Of a stretch of 8,844 bases of DNA, positions 6,979 to 8,844 are shown piece after piece. A program made the position numbers and the translations under genes. The notes below the pieces were generated by a model, which was given only the letters and a program-made list of their open reading frames with translations, searched no databases and was not told where the DNA came from. Origin of the DNA: Planctomycetota bacterium (lineage in GTDB: Bacteria; Planctomycetota; UBA8108); assembly GCA_022451445.1 (NCBI GenBank), contig JAKUSY010000100.1, forward strand, positions 1 to 8,844. The letters are read 5' to 3'. Within the stretch, counting starts at the first letter, position 1. The number at the start of each line of letters is the position of its first letter.

Positions 6979-8844
6979 TCAGCAGCTCGTGCTGTCATAG
7001 TCACATTCGGCGGCGTCACCCGGCGTCGGATCCCTGCCGCACTCTTCGGAGCCGGGAGCCGGCAGGGGCTCGCCGCCGAGGAAGAGCCAGCCCAGCAGGC
7101 GGATGGCGTCGGAGATGTCGACCTGGCCGTTGTCATCGCTGTCGGCCGTCTCGAGGCAACCCGGAGCGCCCTGCCCCTGGAAGAGATAGCCCAGGATAAA
7201 GACCGCGTCGGTCAGCTCGACCGTCCCGTTTCCATCCACATCGCCGCGCCGGAAGATGGCGCCTTCGGGCGGCGGAACAACGCCTCCGCCGGGAATCCGG
7301 CTGGCGCCCGAATAAGAATCCGGACCCTCGAGATCCGTTCTGTACACTCCCAGCATCACGCTCCCATCGGAAGGAGCCGCGTTGGCATCGAACCAGAAAT
7401 TGTAGAGGTTGCCCCAGCCGAGAGGGTTGGAGTCCGGATGCTCGGCGACAGGGCTGGTTGACCAGGTCACCCCGGCGTCGTTGCGCACGGCGGTCCAGGG
7501 CTCGTTGTTGAATCCGTCATCGGAAGACTCGACCGCCTTGAAGCCGATGCCGGAGATCTCGACACCCGCGCCGACGGGTATCGTCAGCGAGGAGACCGAA
7601 CGGTTCATGTCGAGATTGTACAGCGCGTATTCATAGCGGTAGGTGCCGTTGTCATTCTCGCTGACATGCAGATCGAGATAGCAGCGGCCGTCTTCGGTCA
7701 GCTCTCCATCGGGAATGACCGCTCTGGCGCCTCCAGCCCAGGCATCGAGCGCCGGGCCCTGGTTCCCCATGACCTGGCGGAAGTCCAGGTCCCAGGTGCC
7801 GCCGGGACTGCCGGAGACGTCGATCTCCTGCCAGCCCAGGCTGTTGGTGTGATCGGTGTCATCGTGGGAGAGCGTAAAGAGCTCGGCAAAATACCGGGCG
7901 CCATCGTTGGCATCCGGATCGAGATCCGCATCCCTTACCGCGAGGCGATGCTGCACCGGGTCGTGGTTGCGGCTCGTCGTGTCGATATGCGAGCCGGCGT
8001 AGGTGAACGCCCCTGTCCAGGGGTTGATCTCGTGCCGGGGACCGAAGGTCCGCTGGGAGGCGTTGGTGCTGACACCATAGATGTCAGCGCAGCCCGAGCC
8101 GAGGCCTCCATCTCCATCGGTCCTGCAGGGCAGCCCGCAGACGCCGCTGGTCTGGGATGCCGCGAATCCATGCTTGGCCCAGGACTGGCCAATCTGCTCG
8201 AGCCGTCCGTCCTTCATGCGGTAGAGGTTGAAAACCAGGAAGGGATGACGCGGGTCCGGGTTGCCGTACCAGTCCACCGCATCACTGCCCATATTGCAGA
8301 TCGTCGACTGCATGGAGAGAGCAACCACCCCTCCGAGCCTTCCCATCTGGCGAATGCCGCTCATGCTCGAGATGGTAATGTCGGCCCCTTCTCCCTTCTC
8401 AGGAGGCTCCGAACAGCTCAATTCGAGGCTGTAATTGCCGGTGGCTCCATTGTACCCGGCGACCCTGATGAAGTAGCTCTCGCCGGCCGCCACCTCGTAG
8501 GCGACAGTCGACTGCAGGTCACAGGCATCATCATTGCAGGCCAGCTGGTTCTCGTTGGTCGGAGGACAATCGGAATGGATCGAGAGAACGGTGTCATAGC
8601 CGCTCGAGCAGGTGCTGGCGATCAGGAGGCACGCCTCGTCGGCTACATGACGGTAGATGGCATCCGAGCTCCGGCTCGAGCTCCCACAGGTGGCGCTGCC
8701 GGTATTGTCCCCGCCCGCGGTGCTTCCCTCGACCGCGTTCCCGAGTCCGAGGTCCTGCACATCTTCGCTTTTCTCGGGGCCGGGGCCCGGACCGCCGCCC
8801 CCGGAAGATACCTCGAGGGTGTAGTTGCCGGTGGCGCCACGGTA
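6979..8844 (-). CDS. Secreted PPC-repeat protein with unassigned central domain and C-terminal dockerin-like module (5' partial)
   Basis: The frame is open from the window edge at 8844 to TGA at 6981-6979. The GTG at 8760 is in frame, but a repeat module encoded upstream of it shows that the true start is outside the window. From the N-terminal side: the end of one PPC-like module (ATGNYTLEVS, to about 8803), a Gly/Pro linker, a complete PPC-like module (about 8769-8413, with DTVLSIHSDC, LACNDDAC and ATGNYSLELSC), then a region of about 370 residues (8385-7260) with no assigned enzyme motif, and a dockerin-like pair of EF-hand loops (DVDGNGTVELTD and DSDDNGQVDISD, 7242-7108). The last 20 codons carry three Cys in 'CGRDPTPGD...C...C'. 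Many Cys and the modules indicate an exported protein with disulfides and bound calcium. Such dockerin-like tails are common in planctomycete secreted proteins, but no cohesin is visible here. The central region looks familiar from planctomycete hypothetical proteins; its function is unknown. Confidence 0.
   Translation of the reverse strand, partial: YRGATGNYTLEVSSGGGGPGPGPEKSEDVQDLGLGNAVEGSTAGGDNTGSATCGSSSRSSDAIYRHVADEACLLIASTCSSGYDTVLSIHSDCPPTNENQLACNDDACDLQSTVAYEVAAGESYFIRVAGYNGATGNYSLELSCSEPPEKGEGADITISSMSGIRQMGRLGGVVALSMQSTICNMGSDAVDWYGNPDPRHPFLVFNLYRMKDGRLEQIGQSWAKHGFAASQTSGVCGLPCRTDGDGGLGSGCADIYGVSTNASQRTFGPRHEINPWTGAFTYAGSHIDTTSRNHDPVQHRLAVRDADLDPDANDGARYFAELFTLSHDDTDHTNSLGWQEIDVSGSPGGTWDLDFRQVMGNQGPALDAWAGGARAVIPDGELTEDGRCYLDLHVSENDNGTYRYEYALYNLDMNRSVSSLTIPVGAGVEISGIGFKAVESSDDGFNNEPWTAVRNDAGVTWSTSPVAEHPDSNPLGWGNLYNFWFDANAAPSDGSVMLGVYRTDLEGPDSYSGASRIPGGGVVPPPEGAIFRRGDVDGNGTVELTDAVFILGYLFQGQGAPGCLETADSDDNGQVDISDAIRLLGWLFLGGEPLPAPGSEECGRDPTPGDAAECDYDSTSC
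7108..7242 (-). repeat. Duplicated EF-hand-like calcium loops of the dockerin-like module
   Basis: Two loops of twelve residues, coded at 7242-7207 and 7143-7108, are 33 residues apart. Both have acidic or Asn ligands at positions 1, 3 and 5, Gly at 6, a hydrophobic residue at 8, Glu or Asp at 9, and Asp at 12. Each is followed by a hydrophobic helix (FILGYLF; IRLLGWLFLGG). This is the type I dockerin pattern: two calcium-binding half-repeats. Confidence 0.
8421..8844 (-). repeat. Tandem PPC-like module repeat, 390-base period
   Basis: The blocks at 8431-8454 and 8821-8844 match at 20 of 24 bases and encode Y(N/R)GATGNY. Adjacent bases (8421-8430 and 8811-8820) also match at 7 of 10, extending the similarity through (S/T)LE(L/V)S. 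The offset is exactly 390 bases, or 130 codons, so the protein contains at least two modules of this size. More copies may lie beyond the window edge. Confidence 0.

Noticed and set aside
6694..7461. Plus-strand open frame spanning the peptidase/dockerin gene junction
   Set aside because: It overlaps two genes with intact catalytic and calcium-binding motifs on the minus strand, has no ribosome site of note and shows no domain.
8758..8760. GTG as the start of the dockerin protein
   Set aside because: Codons upstream encode the end of another PPC-like module in the same frame and no signal peptide follows the GTG.
1..8844. tRNA, rRNA, CRISPR array, insertion sequence or integrase
   Set aside because: No direct-repeat/spacer pattern, terminal inverted repeats, transposase motifs or RNA-gene folds were noticed; the window is almost wholly coding.

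Overview
The window is GC-rich and gene-dense, with five protein-coding genes and almost no intergenic DNA. Two features point to Planctomycetota or a close PVC relative: a PSCyt2/PSD1 (DUF1549/DUF1553) protein next to a PSCyt1-type cytochrome protein, and a secreted protein ending in the dockerin-like double EF-hand with a Cys-containing tail that is common in planctomycete genomes. The assignment rests on recalled family distribution; no phylogenetic marker is present.

Left part (3-6202, plus strand) is a tight three-gene array with gaps of 19 and 13 bases, probably one operon. It begins inside a gene for a secreted protein of repeated Ig-like beta-sandwich modules ending in a Pro/Lys-rich tail. 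Next is an 813-residue exported protein with two Big2-like domains, a CX4CH haem motif, a PSCyt2 domain with CXXCH, and a PSD1 domain. The third is an 873-residue exported fusion of a PSCyt1 monohaem cytochrome c, a seven-bladed WD40 propeller and an alanine-rich coiled coil of about 380 residues. All three appear to act outside the cytoplasm, suggesting a surface or periplasmic assembly with up to three haem sites. Its biochemical role is not established, and the DUF1501 gene often found beside such genes is absent here.

Right part (6216-8844, minus strand) converges on the operon with a 13-base gap that lies inside a hairpin. It carries a small lipoprotein-like M14 metallopeptidase resembling murein peptide amidase MpaA, and upstream of it a large secreted protein (5' end outside the window). 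That protein has tandem PPC-like modules with a 130-residue period, a long domain I recognise only as an uncharacterised planctomycete-type region, and a C-terminal dockerin-like Ca-binding pair with a short Cys-bearing tail. The two genes are 46 bases apart and may be co-transcribed.

No tRNA, rRNA, CRISPR array, insertion sequence, integrase or attachment site was seen. The best candidates for unexplored biology are the cytochrome-propeller-coil operon and the unassigned domain of the dockerin protein.
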